NCBI GenBank assembly: GCA_028290705.1
Contig: JAQGJH010000088.1
Coordinates: 1-64,000, forward strand
DNA length: 64,000 nucleotides
Origin: Hyphomicrobiales bacterium
Lineage (GTDB): Bacteria > Pseudomonadota > Alphaproteobacteria > Rhizobiales > Beijerinckiaceae
Direction of reading: 5' to 3'
Part shown: piece by piece, positions 34,451-42,754 of the stretch
Layout of the letters: each line of letters begins with the position of its first letter
Position numbering within the stretch: the first letter of the stretch is position 1
The notes under the pieces: generated by a model
What the model was told of the DNA's origin: nothing
The model's database searches: none
The model's input: only the letters and a program-made list of their open reading frames with translations
Program-made: the position numbers and the translations under genes

Positions 34451-34774
34451 TCATCCGTGCGCGCTGATGTGAACGACCTCGTAGATCGCCGGCTCGGCCG
34501 AACGGGTCAATTCGCCGATCCGCGGCCACTTGTCCCGGAATTCGGGCATGCGATGGGCAGCCGAAAGCTGCTCGGCGTTGGCCCATTGGACGTAATTGAC
34601 GATTTTGGCCCCATCCTTGGACCTGTGAAGGCTGACCGAGACGAAGCCCGGCTGTTTCGCCATGAAGGCCGCGCGTTCGCGCATCAGCGACAGAACCTCG
34701 TCGCAATCCTTCGGATCGAGGTCCATCGTGGTGATCTGGGTGCAATAAGCGGACGTTTCGCTGATCTGCGGCAT
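34451..34774 (-). CDS. Antibiotic biosynthesis monooxygenase (ABM) domain protein
   Basis: The 107-residue protein has a dimeric ferredoxin-like fold: ISETSAYCTQITTMDLDPKDCDEVLSLMRERAAFMAKQPGFVSVSLHRSKDGAKIVNYVQWANAEQL. GAGGAG sets the ATG. The catalytic role is unknown; some members are haem-degrading or quinone monooxygenases. Just after the stop codon the minus strand reads AGCGTTCGCGCTTTTTG, a weak terminator-like hairpin. Confidence 0.88.
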   Translation of the reverse strand: MPQISETSAYCTQITTMDLDPKDCDEVLSLMRERAAFMAKQPGFVSVSLHRSKDGAKIVNYVQWANAEQLSAAHRMPEFRDKWPRIGELTRSAEPAIYEVVHISAHG

Positions 34775-34869
34775 GAGCAATCTCCTCATGGGTCCCGGTC
34801 GGGACCGGCTGGCGGAGACGGGTCAACGCCGCAACGTCCCAAAAGGTCGCGCGGCGACGCGGGGACCGG

Positions 34870-35706
34870 CTAGGCCAGTTCCCAGGCGATGTTGTTGCGC
34901 GTGCGAAGGACCTCCCGATACCCGTAGTCCAGAAGCTGCCGGTTGAGATCGGACGACCAGCGCGCCTGCGAATGGGCGCAGATCAGGAGCCGCGGCCAGA
35001 GGCTGCGCGGAGCCTCGCGGAAAAACGGTTCGAGGACCACGTCTTCCGCCCCTTCGACGTCGATCTTGAGAATGTCGACGCGCGGATAGTCCTCCTCGGA
35101 CAGGACGTTCTTCAGGGACTTCGAAGGCACCCTCAGATAATCGCCCCCCGAATCGCTGATCCGGATCGACGTCTCGCCCTGGTTCGCCGGATCGAGGAAC
35201 AGCGTGATCTCCCCGTCCCGGTCGGCGATCGCGCAATCAATCGCCTTGACCGAGCCAAACGGGTTTTGGCGGATATTGTAGATAAGCCGCTCGAACACGA
35301 TGGGGTTGGGCTCCACGGCCAGAATGCGGGCGCGCTGCCCTGCCCGGCTCGCGGCGAACAGTGTGTAGCCGCCGATATTGGCTCCGACGTCGACGAAGAT
35401 CGTGTCGTCGCGCAAATGCGCCTCGACCAGAGAAAGCTCTTCCGGGTCAAAGAATTGCGGCGTGAACAAGATGCGCTTTTCGCAGGTGTTGTTGTAAGGG
35501 TAGAGCCGCATCTTGGCGCCAAGCGCCTCGACGTCGAGCGGCCGACCGGCAAGAGCCTTGACGGCAAGCCCGCGCAGGATGAAGGCCCGCCGCGCGCCGG
35601 CCCAGCTGTGTGGGCAACGCCGGGTCAAATCCAGAATTCCGGCGGTCATCCCCTTGGGGGCATACCGGCCGAAAGATGTCAGGTCGTTTTGTATCGATCT
35701 CAGCAT
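34870..35706 (-). CDS. FkbM family methyltransferase
   Basis: The 278-residue SAM-dependent methyltransferase carries the core motif TIFVDVGANIGGYTLFAASRAG, with ILAVEPNPIVFERLIYNI, DCAIADRDGEITLFL, DILKIDVEGAEDVVLEPF. FkbM enzymes O-methylate sugars or polyketides. An N-terminal region of about 70 residues precedes the domain. It is divergent from map. No sugar-biosynthesis genes are adjacent, so the acceptor is unknown. Confidence 0.93.
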   Translation of the reverse strand: MLRSIQNDLTSFGRYAPKGMTAGILDLTRRCPHSWAGARRAFILRGLAVKALAGRPLDVEALGAKMRLYPYNNTCEKRILFTPQFFDPEELSLVEAHLRDDTIFVDVGANIGGYTLFAASRAGQRARILAVEPNPIVFERLIYNIRQNPFGSVKAIDCAIADRDGEITLFLDPANQGETSIRISDSGGDYLRVPSKSLKNVLSEEDYPRVDILKIDVEGAEDVVLEPFFREAPRSLWPRLLICAHSQARWSSDLNRQLLDYGYREVLRTRNNIAWELA

Positions 35707-35930
35707 CGCCTGTCCGCAGCCCCGACCGCCGCCCCTCGGCGCGAAGAACCCCCAGGAGCGTCAACCGGTTGATCCGGCCTGTCCGCTTCAGTTTCTACCA
35801 TGCCGCGCGGCCGGGATGCCAGCGCTCCGGAGCGACCTGGCGGCTTGAATGCACTGTCATTGGGCTTGCGGACGCGACGAACTTGCTTAGATTCCGTGAC
35901 AGATCCTCCGACACCCATTATGGACGACCG

Positions 35931-36767
35931 ATGACATTCGTGGATGCGGCCCTGGCGCCGAGCCGGAAGACCGGCCAGATCAAGCTGCATGGGCCGGCCG
36001 ACTTTGCCGCCATGCGCAAGGCCGGACGGCTGACCGCCGAGGCGCTCGACATGCTCACGCCGCACGTCGCGCCCGGCGTGCCGACCGAGACGCTCGACAA
36101 GCTGATCTTCGACTTCGCCATGGACCACGGGGCCTATCCGGCTCCTCTGGGCTATCGCGGATATCGCAAGTCGATCTGCACCTCGATCAACCATGTCGTC
36201 TGCCACGGCATTCCCGATCACAAGCCGCTCCGCGACGGCGACGTCGTCAACATCGACGTGACCTTGATCGTCGACGGCTGGCATGGCGACTCGAGCCGCA
36301 TGTATCTGGTCGGCGACGTGCCGCGCCGCGCCGCGCGGCTGGTCGAGGTCACCTACGAGTCGCTGATGCGCGGCATCGCGGTGGTGCGGCCGGGGGCGAC
36401 CACGGGCGACATCGGCGCCGCCATTCAGGAATTCGCCGAGGCCGAGCGTTGTTCGGTCGTGCGCGAATTCTGCGGCCACGGTCTGGGACGTCTCTTTCAC
36501 GACGAGCCCAACATTCTGCACTACGGCCGCCGCGGCGAAGGCGTGGTGCTCAAACCCGGCATGTTCTTCACCATCGAGCCGATGATCAATCTCGGACGGC
36601 CCCACGTGAAGGTCCTGTCCGACGGCTGGACCGCCGTGACGCGCGACCGCTCGCTGACCGCGCAGTTCGAGCACACCGTGGGTGTGACCGACGACGGCGT
36701 CGAGATCTTCACGCTGTCGCCCGCGGGCTTCCACCAGCCTCCCTACGGCGCCGCCAGCGCGCCGTGA
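35931..36767 (+). CDS. map: Type I methionine aminopeptidase
   Basis: The 278-residue enzyme removes N-terminal methionine in the cytoplasm. Metal ligands are visible: two Asp in [19 protein letters not shown], His in [16 protein letters not shown], Glu in [12 protein letters not shown] and Glu in [33 protein letters not shown] is the substrate-pocket region. The start used is ATG giving [12 protein letters not shown]; the ORF track extends far upstream. The stop overlaps radC (GTGA). Confidence 0.97.
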   Translation: MTFVDAALAPSRKTGQIKLHGPADFAAMRKAGRLTAEALDMLTPHVAPGVPTETLDKLIFDFAMDHGAYPAPLGYRGYRKSICTSINHVVCHGIPDHKPLRDGDVVNIDVTLIVDGWHGDSSRMYLVGDVPRRAARLVEVTYESLMRGIAVVRPGATTGDIGAAIQEFAEAERCSVVREFCGHGLGRLFHDEPNILHYGRRGEGVVLKPGMFFTIEPMINLGRPHVKVLSDGWTAVTRDRSLTAQFEHTVGVTDDGVEIFTLSPAGFHQPPYGAASAP

Positions 36768-37453
36768 CGTCTGGCGAGCCCCAGCCGCATTACGCGGGCC
36801 ACCGCGACCGCCTGCGAGCACGTTTCGCCGAGGGTGGCGACCGGGGCATGCCCGATTACGAACTGCTCGAACTGATCCTTTTCCGCGCCATGCCGCGGCG
36901 GGACGTGAAGCCGGTCGCCAAGGCGCTGATCGCCCGCTTCGGCTCGTTCGCGGAAGTCCTCGGCGCGCCGGTGGAGCGTCTGCAGGAGATCGATGGCGTC
37001 GGCCTGTCGGTCGCGCTCGACATCAAGATCGTCGAGGCTTCGGCCCGACGCCTCGCCAAAGGCGCCGTGCGTGACCGCCCGGTTCTAGGATCGTGGTCGG
37101 ACGTGATCGGCTACTGCCGCACCGCCATGGCCTTCGCCGACCGAGAAGAGTTTCGCATTCTCTTCCTCGACAAGCGCAACTGCCTGATCGCCGATGAGGT
37201 GCAAGGCTCCGGCACCGTCGACCATACGCCCGTCTATCCGCGCGAAGTGGTGCGCCGGGCGCTCGAACTCAGCGCCACCGCCATCGTGCTGGTCCACAAT
37301 CACCCCTCGGGCGATCCGACACCATCTTCGGCGGACATTCGCATGACGCAGGAAATCATCAGCATCTCCAAACCGATGGGGATTGCAGTCCACGATCACA
37401 TCATCGTCGGACGGCAGGGTCACGCCAGTTTTCGCGGCCTGAAGCTTATTTGA
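36764..37453 (+). CDS. radC: DNA repair protein RadC (JAMM domain)
   Basis: The 229-residue protein has an N-terminal helix-hairpin-helix (about 20-90; [16 protein letters not shown]) and a C-terminal JAB1/MPN+ domain with the metal motif [17 protein letters not shown] and the upstream [30 protein letters not shown]. The start is GTG overlapping the map stop, so translation is coupled; map-radC is a common pairing. Despite the name, a direct repair role is not established. The JAMM metal ligands are intact. Confidence 0.96.
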   Translation: MTSGEPQPHYAGHRDRLRARFAEGGDRGMPDYELLELILFRAMPRRDVKPVAKALIARFGSFAEVLGAPVERLQEIDGVGLSVALDIKIVEASARRLAKGAVRDRPVLGSWSDVIGYCRTAMAFADREEFRILFLDKRNCLIADEVQGSGTVDHTPVYPREVVRRALELSATAIVLVHNHPSGDPTPSSADIRMTQEIISISKPMGIAVHDHIIVGRQGHASFRGLKLI

Positions 37454-37546
37454 AACGGAACCGACACGCTCTCACGCATCGTTAATGGACGTAGGGTAAT
37501 CTACCTAGATTGCTAAACTTCATTGCTGCCTGAAAGTCGTTTTCTC

Positions 37547-39133
37547 ATGTTTTCAGATTCGCCTCTGTCGCAGAGCGACAGCCGTGACGTGCGCCATTTT
37601 CTTCGTGCCTGCAACAGAGTCGGCGCGGCTCTGGTCACCATTCCGATCGTGAGTGGATGGGCGCTTCTGTTGAGACATGGCGTCGTTCCCGAAACGTCCC
37701 AACTGATCACGGCCGCGGCCGCGACCTCCGCTCTCATGTTCGGCGGCTATCTCCTGCGCTGCGCCGTGCGCGGCATAGCCGCCTGCGAGGCTCATGCGTG
37801 GGAACTCGCCGGCCACGATCTTCTGTCGGGGCTCGCCAATCGCCTGCTATTCACGCGCCTTCTCGACGGCGAGATCGCCCGCAGCAAGCGATACGGCGTG
37901 TCCTTCGCGCTGATGTATCTCGATCTCGACCGGTTCAAGGAAATCAACGATCGCTACGGCCACGATGCGGGCGACCGCATGATCGTCGCCGTCACGCGGC
38001 GCATCACAGACGTGCTGCGCGAGAGCGACCGGTTCGGCCGCTTCGGCGGCGATGAATTCGCCATCATCCAGGGCGACATCTCGAACCCGCGCGATGCCGG
38101 CTCCCTCGCCCGCCGTATCCTCGAGGCCATGCAGGCGCCCTTCGACCTCGGCGACCAGCAGGTCTTCGCCAACGTGTCGATCGGCATTGCGGTCTGTCCG
38201 GAGAATGGACTGGACCGGGAAGAACTGATGCGCCTGGCCGATCTGGCGCTGTATCGCGCCAAGAATGAAGGCCGCAATCGCTTCGCCTTTTTCGAAGCCG
38301 ACATGGGTGAGGAACTGACGCGTCGGAAGACGGACGAGGACGAACTGGCCATTGCGATCGCGGCCGGCCAGTTGCGTCTCGATTACCAGCCCATCATGTC
38401 GGCCGATGGCGTGCGCATGTCGGGAGTGGAGGCGCTGGTGCGCTGGCCGCATCCGATCCGGGGAATCATTCCGCCGGACGAATTCATCGGACTGGCCGAA
38501 GAGCGCGGACTGATTGCGCCGCTCGGCGAGTGGGTGCTTCGCAAAGCCTGCGAGGACGCCCGCAACTGGCCCGGCCTGCGCGTCGCCGTCAATGTCTCGG
38601 CCATTCAGTTCCGCCGCAAGGAATTCACCGAAATCGTCAGCCGCATTCTGGAAGAAACCGGTCTCGAGCCGAGCCGTCTGGAACTCGAACTGACCGAAAC
38701 GGTCGTGGTGGGCGACTCGGAAACCGCCGAGCAGAACATGATCGGGCTGCGCAAGCTGGGCGTCCGTCTGGCTCTCGACGATTTCGGCACCGGCTACTCC
38801 AGCCTGATCTATCTCCGGCGTTTTCCGCTCGACAAGATCAAGATCGACCGGTCCTTCGTGCAGACGCTCGAACTGACCGGCGAAAGCGCCATCATCGTGC
38901 ATTCCATCGTCCACCTGGGCCGCGAACTCGGCCTGACCGTGACCGCCGAGGGCGTGGAAACGGTCGAGCACCTGCGGTTCCTCCGCGCGGTGGAATGCGA
39001 CGAACTGCAGGGCTTCTACTTCTCGCCGCCGGTATCGGGCCTGAACATCACACGGATGCTCGCGGCATCGTCGCATGGTTCCAGCACGACCCCCACCATC
39101 GCGTCGCAAAGCGCCAGCCTGGCGCAAGCGTGA
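37547..39133 (+). CDS. Bifunctional GGDEF-EAL c-di-GMP enzyme
   Basis: The protein is 528 residues. Two membrane helices (about 28-42 and 50-70) lead to a GGDEF domain (about 95-260) with intact GRFGGDEF and the upstream product-inhibition site RESD five residues earlier. The EAL domain (about 270-520) has GVEALVRW, DDFGTGYSSL, TAEGVET and LQGFYFSPP, so both active sites look intact. It may make or break c-di-GMP in the inner membrane. I use the ATG (MFSDSPLSQ); the ORF track uses an upstream TTG. It lies just before the flagellar cluster. Confidence 0.95.
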   Translation: MFSDSPLSQSDSRDVRHFLRACNRVGAALVTIPIVSGWALLLRHGVVPETSQLITAAAATSALMFGGYLLRCAVRGIAACEAHAWELAGHDLLSGLANRLLFTRLLDGEIARSKRYGVSFALMYLDLDRFKEINDRYGHDAGDRMIVAVTRRITDVLRESDRFGRFGGDEFAIIQGDISNPRDAGSLARRILEAMQAPFDLGDQQVFANVSIGIAVCPENGLDREELMRLADLALYRAKNEGRNRFAFFEADMGEELTRRKTDEDELAIAIAAGQLRLDYQPIMSADGVRMSGVEALVRWPHPIRGIIPPDEFIGLAEERGLIAPLGEWVLRKACEDARNWPGLRVAVNVSAIQFRRKEFTEIVSRILEETGLEPSRLELELTETVVVGDSETAEQNMIGLRKLGVRLALDDFGTGYSSLIYLRRFPLDKIKIDRSFVQTLELTGESAIIVHSIVHLGRELGLTVTAEGVETVEHLRFLRAVECDELQGFYFSPPVSGLNITRMLAASSHGSSTTPTIASQSASLAQA

Positions 39134-39174
39134 CCGGCGAAGCTCGGCCCTCAGCATCGCCGGAGACGGCATGA

Positions 39175-39750
39175 ATGAAGGTCGAGCCGCCGCGCACCGC
39201 CGTCGACCCGCTGGCCACCGTGCTGGCGCAGATCGCCGCTGGGCGCACGCCCGACCCTCTCGCGGTCCACGCTTTGCGGCAAATGCTGCCAGCCGCAACC
39301 GTGGCGGGCATCCTTCAGGGAAAACCGCACCAGACGCCCATCGCGGTCGCGCCCATCACCCCTGCCCGCGCGCTCGACGCCACCGAGAGCCTTCAAAGGC
39401 ACATGCCGAAACTCACGGAGTGGGACGGAGCGACGCTCGACGACTACGAGCCGGCTGCGGCCCGCCGGGGTCCCGCCGGCGACGCCGTGCCTTCGCGAAG
39501 CGCACCGCAGGACGGCCCACTCCTGGCGCAACAGCCCGTCGCGCCCGAGCCGGCGACGCCGGCGCCACCCGGGCCCGTGGAAGCGCGCCGCGTCACTCCG
39601 GACCCGCCGCCCCAGACCAGGCGGCAACGCGCCGAGGACGCCGCCAGGAAAGCTCGCGCACGCGCGGCGAAGATCTGGATCGTGCGCGGGCCGGTGACCT
39701 GGATCGGTGTCAGCCTTCTGCTCACCCTGGCGGCATTTACACTTTTGTAA
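39175..39750 (+). CDS. Hypothetical tail-anchored protein
   Basis: I do not recognise this 191-residue protein. The N-terminal 50 residues are helical (LATVLAQIAAG, VHALRQMLPA), the middle is a long Pro/Ala-rich disordered segment, and the extreme C terminus is a single hydrophobic helix (GPVTWIGVSLLLTLAAFTLL), so it is likely C-tail anchored in the inner membrane. CGGAG lies at good distance before the ATG. It is 41 bases downstream of the GGDEF-EAL gene and may share its transcript. Confidence 0.62.
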   Translation: MKVEPPRTAVDPLATVLAQIAAGRTPDPLAVHALRQMLPAATVAGILQGKPHQTPIAVAPITPARALDATESLQRHMPKLTEWDGATLDDYEPAAARRGPAGDAVPSRSAPQDGPLLAQQPVAPEPATPAPPGPVEARRVTPDPPPQTRRQRAEDAARKARARAAKIWIVRGPVTWIGVSLLLTLAAFTLL

Positions 39751-39824
39751 GGACCGGCAGTCCAGCCTCGATCCAGCCCCGCTCCCTAAGTTGCGGTTGT
39801 CACTCCAACCCGGGCCTCAGTCTC

Positions 39825-40166
39825 ATGTCGCAAGACGTCATCGAATCCCTCCAGAGCCTTTGCGATCGACTTCGTGAAAAGCTGATGCAGCAGCCGGAAT
39901 ACCGCGCGCTCATGAGCCTCGAAAAGACGATCGAGGAAATCAGCTCCTGCATGGGCCTGGGGACGCTGCCCGCCGCCGAACCCGAGCATGATTTTGCACC
40001 CTCTCCCGCACCCATGATGGAGTCGCGCGGCCTCGACGCGGCCTCGATGTCGATGCACCAGGGAGCCGGAAAAGTGGCCGACGTGCTGGCCGACGCGCTG
40101 ATGGATCGCAAGCATCAATCGTCCCGCGCGACCGCCGACCACCTGCCGAGCCACCGCGTCGCCTGA
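39825..40166 (+). CDS. Hypothetical small helical protein
   Basis: The 113-residue protein, MSQDVIESLQSLCDRLREKLMQQPEYRALMSLEKTIEEISSCMG at the N terminus, is strongly helical with possible coiled coil (about 3-45). The rest is less ordered. Two Cys occur at about 13 and 42. No domain is recognised. The ORF track merges it with upstream frames. A bidirectional terminator follows, so it closes the plus-strand transcript before the flagellar cluster. Confidence 0.6.
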   Translation: MSQDVIESLQSLCDRLREKLMQQPEYRALMSLEKTIEEISSCMGLGTLPAAEPEHDFAPSPAPMMESRGLDAASMSMHQGAGKVADVLADALMDRKHQSSRATADHLPSHRVA

Positions 40167-40191
40167 GCACGACACCCTCGTACGAAAGCAA

Positions 40192-40219
40192 AACGCCACC
40201 GGGTTTCGGTGGCGTTTTT
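40192..40219. terminator. Bidirectional terminator at the end of the flagellar cluster
   Basis: A perfect 10-bp stem (AACGCCACCG/CGGTGGCGTT) is flanked by T runs on both strands (TTTTT on plus, TTTTG on minus). It lies between two convergent transcription units. Confidence 0.9.
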
Positions 40220-40254
40220 GCGTTTCGGTCGAGATCGCGGGTCGCTGCGCGTTC

Positions 40255-40710
40255 TTACCTCCGGATATCCTCCGAAGGAATGAACGAGAATTCCGGGACG
40301 AGAATGTCCTGGATGACGTCCGCCTTGAGCCGCGCCTTCACCTCGCGCTTGATGTTCTCGCGGAACGCCAGGAGGTCGAACTTTTTAAGATCCCGAAAGT
40401 CGAGCCTCTCGTCCGAATAGATCAATCGGAAGGCCTCGTCGGTGATGAACACGTCCGGCGGCAATTCGAGCTTCTTCAACGCTTCGGCATCGGCCGTATA
40501 GGCAATCTGCACCACGACATACCCGCGGATCGCCCCGCCGGCGATGATCGGAACGTTGAGTCCCTTGATTTTGCGCATCTCGATGGACTTCGGAGTCTCG
40601 TTGATGACGCCCGCGCTCTGCTCCTGCTTCAACTTCCAGAAGGTGGCGCCGTAACTCGCGCCGAGCGCGACGGCACAAACCCACAAACCAGCGAGAAGAC
40701 GCATGATCAT
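40255..40710 (-). CDS. FliL-like hypothetical protein, last gene of the hook/export operon
   Basis: The 151-residue protein has an N-terminal membrane helix (LLAGLWVCAVALGASYGATF, about 4-24) and a soluble domain: YVVVQIAYTADAEALKKLELPPDVFITDEAFRLIYSD..FRENIKREVKARLKADVIQDILVPEFSFI. The last segment resembles the end of FliL (REVKxRL..xxVIxxILVxxF), but the bona fide fliL is at 60.1 kb, so this may be a second FliL-like motor-associated protein. It overlaps the FlgN-like gene (ATGA). The FliL resemblance is by eye and moderately sure. Confidence 0.65.
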   Translation of the reverse strand: MIMRLLAGLWVCAVALGASYGATFWKLKQEQSAGVINETPKSIEMRKIKGLNVPIIAGGAIRGYVVVQIAYTADAEALKKLELPPDVFITDEAFRLIYSDERLDFRDLKKFDLLAFRENIKREVKARLKADVIQDILVPEFSFIPSEDIRR

Positions 40711-41111
40711 CTGCGGGCATCCCGCGAGATGCGCGCCGAATAGGTGCCGTCAGACGCGGCATCCTGTATCGACGTGGCGACCAGGTTGGCGATTTCCTCA
40801 GCCGCGGTGAGATGAAGCTTGAGCACGCGCTGGTTCTCGTCCAGCAGATCGCGCAGCCGGCCGAGGCGCGCCGCGAGGATCGGCGTGCGTTCATGCGCGG
40901 GCAGCACGCGCATGGCGCGCGTCAGCTCCAGCAGGCTGAAATTCTTCTGATGATTGAGTCGCTCGAAGTCCGCGCTCCCGAGCTGCCTCAGGAGCTGCGT
41001 CTCCTCCTCGACGACCTGCGACAATCGCTCGACCGCATTGATGACGGCGGTTCCCCCGCCACCTGCACCCAAGGCCTCCTGCCGCTGCTCGCCTACGATC
41101 TGAAAGCCCAC
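40707..41111 (-). CDS. FlgN-like flagellar export chaperone candidate
   Basis: The 134-residue protein is helical with coiled-coil heptads: VERLSQVVEEETQLLRQLGSADFERLNHQKNFSLLELTRAM, then LGRLRDLLDENQRVLKLHLTAAEEIANLVATSI. This pattern and the position right after the rod-binding protein fit FlgN, the chaperone for FlgK/FlgL, though similarity is low. The start is GTG with AAGGGT upstream, 3 bases after the FlgJ gene. Alternative: an unrelated flagellar coiled-coil protein. Confidence 0.65.
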   Translation of the reverse strand: MGFQIVGEQRQEALGAGGGGTAVINAVERLSQVVEEETQLLRQLGSADFERLNHQKNFSLLELTRAMRVLPAHERTPILAARLGRLRDLLDENQRVLKLHLTAAEEIANLVATSIQDAASDGTYSARISRDARR

Positions 41112-41114
41112 GTC

Positions 41115-41558
41115 TCAACCCTTTCCGAGCACGGTGTCGCGCAAAATGCCGAGGCCCTTGCCCTTGGTCAGTTCGGCCGCCAGCTTGTCGGCCAGCATGG
41201 ATCGCCAGACTCCGCCGGCATTGTCCTTGCCGAAGAACTGTCCGCCGTCTTTCGGCAGCATGGTTTCGACCATCATCTTGGCCATCATGGTTTCGAGGCC
41301 GCGTTTGGCTTCGTCCATGCCACCCTGACCCGAAACTGCGGCGCCGGTCGGCGCGCTGAAGAAGCGCGCTTCCGCCTCGGGAGACCAGCGGCCGCTGAAT
41401 GGCCGGAGCGAAGGAGCCTGCGCACTCAGCACATCCCTGAAGGATCCGAGCGACGCGTCACCGAAGTCCAGCAGCTTCTGCTTCGCGGCCTGCGCGCGTG
41501 CGGGATCGGCCGCCATGGCGACTTCGAGAACGATATCGGTGACGGGCTTGATGGACAA
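41115..41558 (-). CDS. flgJ: Rod-binding protein (FlgJ N-terminal domain only)
   Basis: The 147-residue protein has the FlgJ rod-binding signature in GMDEAKRGLETMMAKMMVETMLPKDGGQFFGKDNAGGVWRSMLADKLAAELTKGKGLGILRD. The muramidase domain found in gammaproteobacterial FlgJ is absent, as is usual in alphaproteobacteria. It would help polymerise the rod in the periplasm. The separate lytic transglycosylase at 51.1 kb may supply the hydrolase. Confidence 0.88.
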   Translation of the reverse strand: MSIKPVTDIVLEVAMAADPARAQAAKQKLLDFGDASLGSFRDVLSAQAPSLRPFSGRWSPEAEARFFSAPTGAAVSGQGGMDEAKRGLETMMAKMMVETMLPKDGGQFFGKDNAGGVWRSMLADKLAAELTKGKGLGILRDTVLGKG

Positions 41559-41606
41559 GCGAACGAAGCTCCCAAGCGAAACTGCCGCGATAGTGCAGCC
41601 TTTGGC

Positions 41607-42002
41607 TTACTTCAGGCTTGTGACACGGGCCCATTCGACGTCGAGCAGGTCCTCCAGCATCTTCTTCTCCTCGTGGCGGCGATCGTCGCGCTGCACCGCG
41701 ACATGCAGACGCTCGATGCAAACGGCGCGCGCCGCCGTCTCCTTGTATCTCGCCTCGCAAGCTGACTGCTCCGTCATGGCGCGCTGCTGGGCGATGAGGA
41801 TTTTCCGCAGCACGGCGCCGCCGGTACGCGCCAATGCGAAACCCGGGGCATCGTCGCGGCTCATCGCCTCGATCATCTGCAACTCGTCCTGCGCCAGCCG
41901 CTGACGTTCGGCATTGGCGCGGCCGAGCCGCATTTCGGCATCTTTTCGAAGTTGCTGCTGCACCTGCAGGATGCGTTCGACGTTGGCCAGCCGCTTTCCC
42001 AT
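41607..42002 (-). CDS. FliJ-like coiled-coil protein
   Basis: The 131-residue protein is helical throughout: RLANVERILQVQQQLRKDAEMRLGRANAERQRLAQDELQMIEAMS, and a second helix CEARYKETAARAVCIERLHVAVQRDDRRHEEKKMLEDLLDVEWARVTS. Length and coiled-coil architecture fit FliJ, the stalk of the export ATPase, but identity is not certain. Its ATG overlaps the fliR stop (TGATG). Confidence 0.65.
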   Translation of the reverse strand: MGKRLANVERILQVQQQLRKDAEMRLGRANAERQRLAQDELQMIEAMSRDDAPGFALARTGGAVLRKILIAQQRAMTEQSACEARYKETAARAVCIERLHVAVQRDDRRHEEKKMLEDLLDVEWARVTSLK

Positions 42003-42754
42003 CAACGCACCACGAATTGCTGGAAGCCGATGAGAAAGCCCTGGAACAGCGGCTTGCCGAGCGTCATGAGAAGCAGCAACCCGCCCGCGATGAGGAAGGG
42101 CATGGAGGCGAAGTAAACTTGAATCGTCGGAGTCATCTTGTTCGCGAGACCAAAGGCAAAGTTGAGCGCCAGGGAGAGAACCAGGAACGGGCTGCTGATC
42201 CGCAGCGCCAGCAGGGAAGCTTCCGTCAGCGCGTCGGCCACTTCCGTCAGGCTGAAGCGAGCGGGAAGACCGCTGCCGGGCGGCAGGGCATCGTAAGACA
42301 GGAACAATCCTCGCAAAACTTCGAGATGAAGATCCGCGAGGAAGAAAAGCAGCACCGCGCTGAGCGTGATGAGCGTCACGATCGGCGGCGCGGCCTCGCT
42401 CTCCTCCATTGGCATGCCGGCAATGCCCGCGAGCCCGATCGACGTCGCGATCGCCGACGCCATCATCTCGAGCATCAGGAAGAAGAGGCGGGCCAGCAGG
42501 CCGATCATCAGGCCGATGAGCAGTTCGGTGACGATCACCCGGATCAGCGCCGAAAGGGCGGCGGGCTTCATCAAGTCGGCGAATCGCTCATTGAGCAGCG
42601 GCAGGAATGCCAGGCTGAGTGCGATCGCGATGAACAGGCGGGCCCGAACCGGGACGCGCTGGCTCGACAGGCCCGGCATGATCATCAGGCACGCGCCGAC
42701 GCGGCAGAAGACCACGAAGGCGGAGAGGACCGCGGCCGTCAGCGCCTCGTTCAT
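42002..42754 (-). CDS. fliR: Flagellar export gate protein FliR
   Basis: The 250-residue membrane protein has about six helices and conserved text: [89 protein letters not shown]. With FliP and FliQ it forms the export gate. It overlaps flhA by 4 bases (ATGA). In the same operon as fliQ and flhA, as in other rhizobia. Confidence 0.96.
   Translation of the reverse strand: MNEALTAAVLSAFVVFCRVGACLMIMPGLSSQRVPVRARLFIAIALSLAFLPLLNERFADLMKPAALSALIRVIVTELLIGLMIGLLARLFFLMLEMMASAIATSIGLAGIAGMPMEESEAAPPIVTLITLSAVLLFFLADLHLEVLRGLFLSYDALPPGSGLPARFSLTEVADALTEASLLALRISSPFLVLSLALNFAFGLANKMTPTIQVYFASMPFLIAGGLLLLMTLGKPLFQGFLIGFQQFVVR

Noticed and set aside
35610-35930. Upstream extension of map in the ORF track
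   Set aside because: The extension is antisense to fkbM and its promoter; the conserved map start is the ATG at 35931.
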